This document shows, piece by piece, positions 6,632-7,118 of a DNA stretch of 7,118 nt; the first letter of the stretch is position 1; the number at the start of each line of letters is the position of its first letter. The notes below the pieces were generated by a model, which was given only the letters and a program-made list of their open reading frames with translations, was not told the origin of the DNA and ran no database searches. The stretch comes from Oxalobacter formigenes (lineage in GTDB: Bacteria; Pseudomonadota; Gammaproteobacteria; Burkholderiales; Burkholderiaceae_D). A program made the position numbers and the translations under genes. The stretch spans positions 28,989 through 36,106 of the forward strand of contig JAHYZB010000009.1 in assembly GCA_019424645.1 (NCBI GenBank). The letters run 5' to 3'.

Positions 6632-6654
6632 CCCGCATCAATGAATGATGCGGG
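6632..6654. repeat. Stable hairpin just after the small gene
   Basis: CCCGCATCA and TGATGCGGG form a perfect 9-bp stem around ATGAA, 15 nt after the stop of the 55-codon gene. Neither side has a T run, so it is not a classical terminator; it could protect the 3' end of the message or mark a processing point. It directly adjoins a C6G5 tract (6621-6631). Confidence 0.7.
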
Positions 6655-6669
6655 TAACGTCATATAGCT

Positions 6670-6837
6670 TTACGCATTATTGGCATTAGCGTTCAGTACG
6701 GTGTTTGCCTGTATATCGCCGCCATGGAAATAATCCATATCGTAAGACATATCAGCAGCGCCGCCCATTACGGTAAGACAGAAAGCGATTGCCAGAATGA
6801 ACGTACCGACTACACGAGTTGTGGTTTGAGTTGACAT
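6670..6837 (-). CDS. Small signal-peptide-bearing protein, 55 residues, family not recognised
   Basis: The ATG at 6837 follows GAGGT by nine bases on the minus strand, and the stop is TAA at 6672-6670. The protein begins with a polar stretch ending in R8, then a hydrophobic segment VVGTFILAIAFCLTVMGGAA (9-28), a plausible signal peptide with a cleavage site after A28, or a single membrane span. The remainder (29-55) is acidic and small: DMSYDMDYFHGGDI then an asparagine and alanine-rich tail ANTVLNANANNA. A single cysteine (C20) lies in the hydrophobic part and does not fit a lipobox. Ordinary codons, a strong ribosome binding site, a hairpin after the stop and tandem terminators further on support a real gene. 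A secreted peptide or small membrane protein is the most that can be inferred; it is not an obvious phage protein. Confidence 0.7.
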   Translation of the reverse strand: MSTQTTTRVVGTFILAIAFCLTVMGGAADMSYDMDYFHGGDIQANTVLNANANNA

Positions 6838-6845
6838 TGTTTAGT

Positions 6846-6850
6846 ACCTC
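6846..6850 (-). promoter_or_regulatory. Ribosome binding site of the 55-codon gene
   Basis: GAGGT on the minus strand, within TTGAGGTACT, nine to ten bases before the ATG. It is the clearest Shine-Dalgarno sequence in the right part of the window and fixes the start. Confidence 0.7.
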
Positions 6851-6879
6851 AATTTTAAAGTGTGATATCTCCCATAAAA

Positions 6880-6909
6880 TTTTTAATACTAACGCTCCAT
6901 TAATGTTAA
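6880..6909 (-). promoter_or_regulatory. Possible promoter of the 55-codon gene
   Basis: On the minus strand TTAACA (five of six to -35) is followed after 18 bp by TAAAAA (four of six to -10), placing the start of transcription near 6873 and a leader of about 36 nt. The surroundings are very AT-rich, so other pairs are possible. Confidence 0.3.
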
Positions 6910-6911
6910 GT

Positions 6912-6964
6912 TGAACTCAAACTGCCTTTCATGGGGAAGTACGTCACAAAAGGCAGCGAGTTCA
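6912..6964. repeat. Long inverted repeat upstream of the 55-codon gene
   Basis: TGAACTC (6912-6918) pairs with GAGTTCA (6958-6964), and CTGCCTTT (6922-6929) with AAAGGCAG (6949-6956), giving 15 bp in two blocks around a 19-nt loop. It lies immediately before the proposed -35 element. It has no T run on either side, so a regulator-binding site or an RNA structure in a longer leader is more likely than a terminator. Confidence 0.7.
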
Positions 6965-7118
6965 TTAAACCTTTATATACATTTTTCAACAATACAGTTT
7001 TTTATACATAATTGTTCATATTTTTCTTATTCTCACTCTCAAGAGGCTATGGTATCACCTCTGTCAGACGACTCAAGACCAGTAGACAACACATGCTTTA
7101 TGCATCAATAATTATATG
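6965..7118. other. AT-rich end of the window without a supported gene
   Basis: No frame with a credible start is seen. A 20-codon plus-strand frame at 7049-7111 has AAGAGG only two bases before its ATG and is not supported. A GAACAAT/ATTGTT inverted repeat (6988-7017) lies in T-rich DNA and may be a regulatory site or chance. Confidence 0.4.

Noticed and set aside
6445..6663. 72-codon minus-strand frame after the small gene
   Set aside because: No ribosome binding site before its ATG, runs through the hairpin and C6G5 tract, and has a Phe/Ser-rich unstructured composition.
6911..7111. 66-codon plus-strand frame
   Set aside because: Starts with TTG inside the inverted repeat, no ribosome binding site, no recognisable feature.

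Overview
The window looks like the chromosome of a moderate-GC Gram-negative bacterium, most likely a betaproteobacterium. The best clue is the minus-strand DsbC-like gene: its active-site block (FADPNCHYC), the IWC...AKAWDDWM block and the TPTIYFADG block resemble betaproteobacterial DsbC as I recall it. An Oxalobacteraceae-like host is a guess, not a demonstrated assignment.

Left part (1-4022) is ordinary chromosome with some twists. A family II (DHH-type, manganese) inorganic pyrophosphatase carrying a signal peptide is on the plus strand (24-1070). It converges on a single-domain DsbC-like thiol isomerase (1187-1726, minus), with a perfect 12-bp hairpin between them that can end transcription from both sides. 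A divergent intergenic region then leads to a plus-strand pair: an APC-family amino acid permease (1925-3373) and, 22 nt later with a good ribosome binding site, a membrane-anchored class I methyltransferase resembling the FAM173/ATPSC-KMT lysine methyltransferase group (3396-4022).

Middle part (4042-6185, minus) is a two-gene phage tail-fibre module: a 531-residue fibre with two tandem tail-collar domains, followed by a DUF4376-like small tail-associated protein. The two overlap by ATGA, so they are probably translationally coupled. No capsid, baseplate, integrase or lysis gene is visible; the module faces the methyltransferase tail-to-tail with only 19 nt between stop codons and no visible terminator. 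It may be the edge of a prophage, a remnant, or a stand-alone receptor-binding cassette.

Right part (6186-7118) is AT-rich and holds no large gene. It contains a previously easy-to-miss 55-codon gene (6670-6837, minus) with a good ribosome binding site and a signal-like hydrophobic segment, a 9-bp hairpin just after its stop next to a C6G5 tract, about 280 nt of apparently non-coding sequence, and two tandem minus-strand intrinsic terminators (6272-6335) that separate this unit from the tail-fibre operon. Upstream of the small gene lies a long inverted repeat (6912-6964). The small gene with its long 3' region and the exported pyrophosphatase are the most unusual items. No tRNA, rRNA, CRISPR array or insertion sequence was seen.
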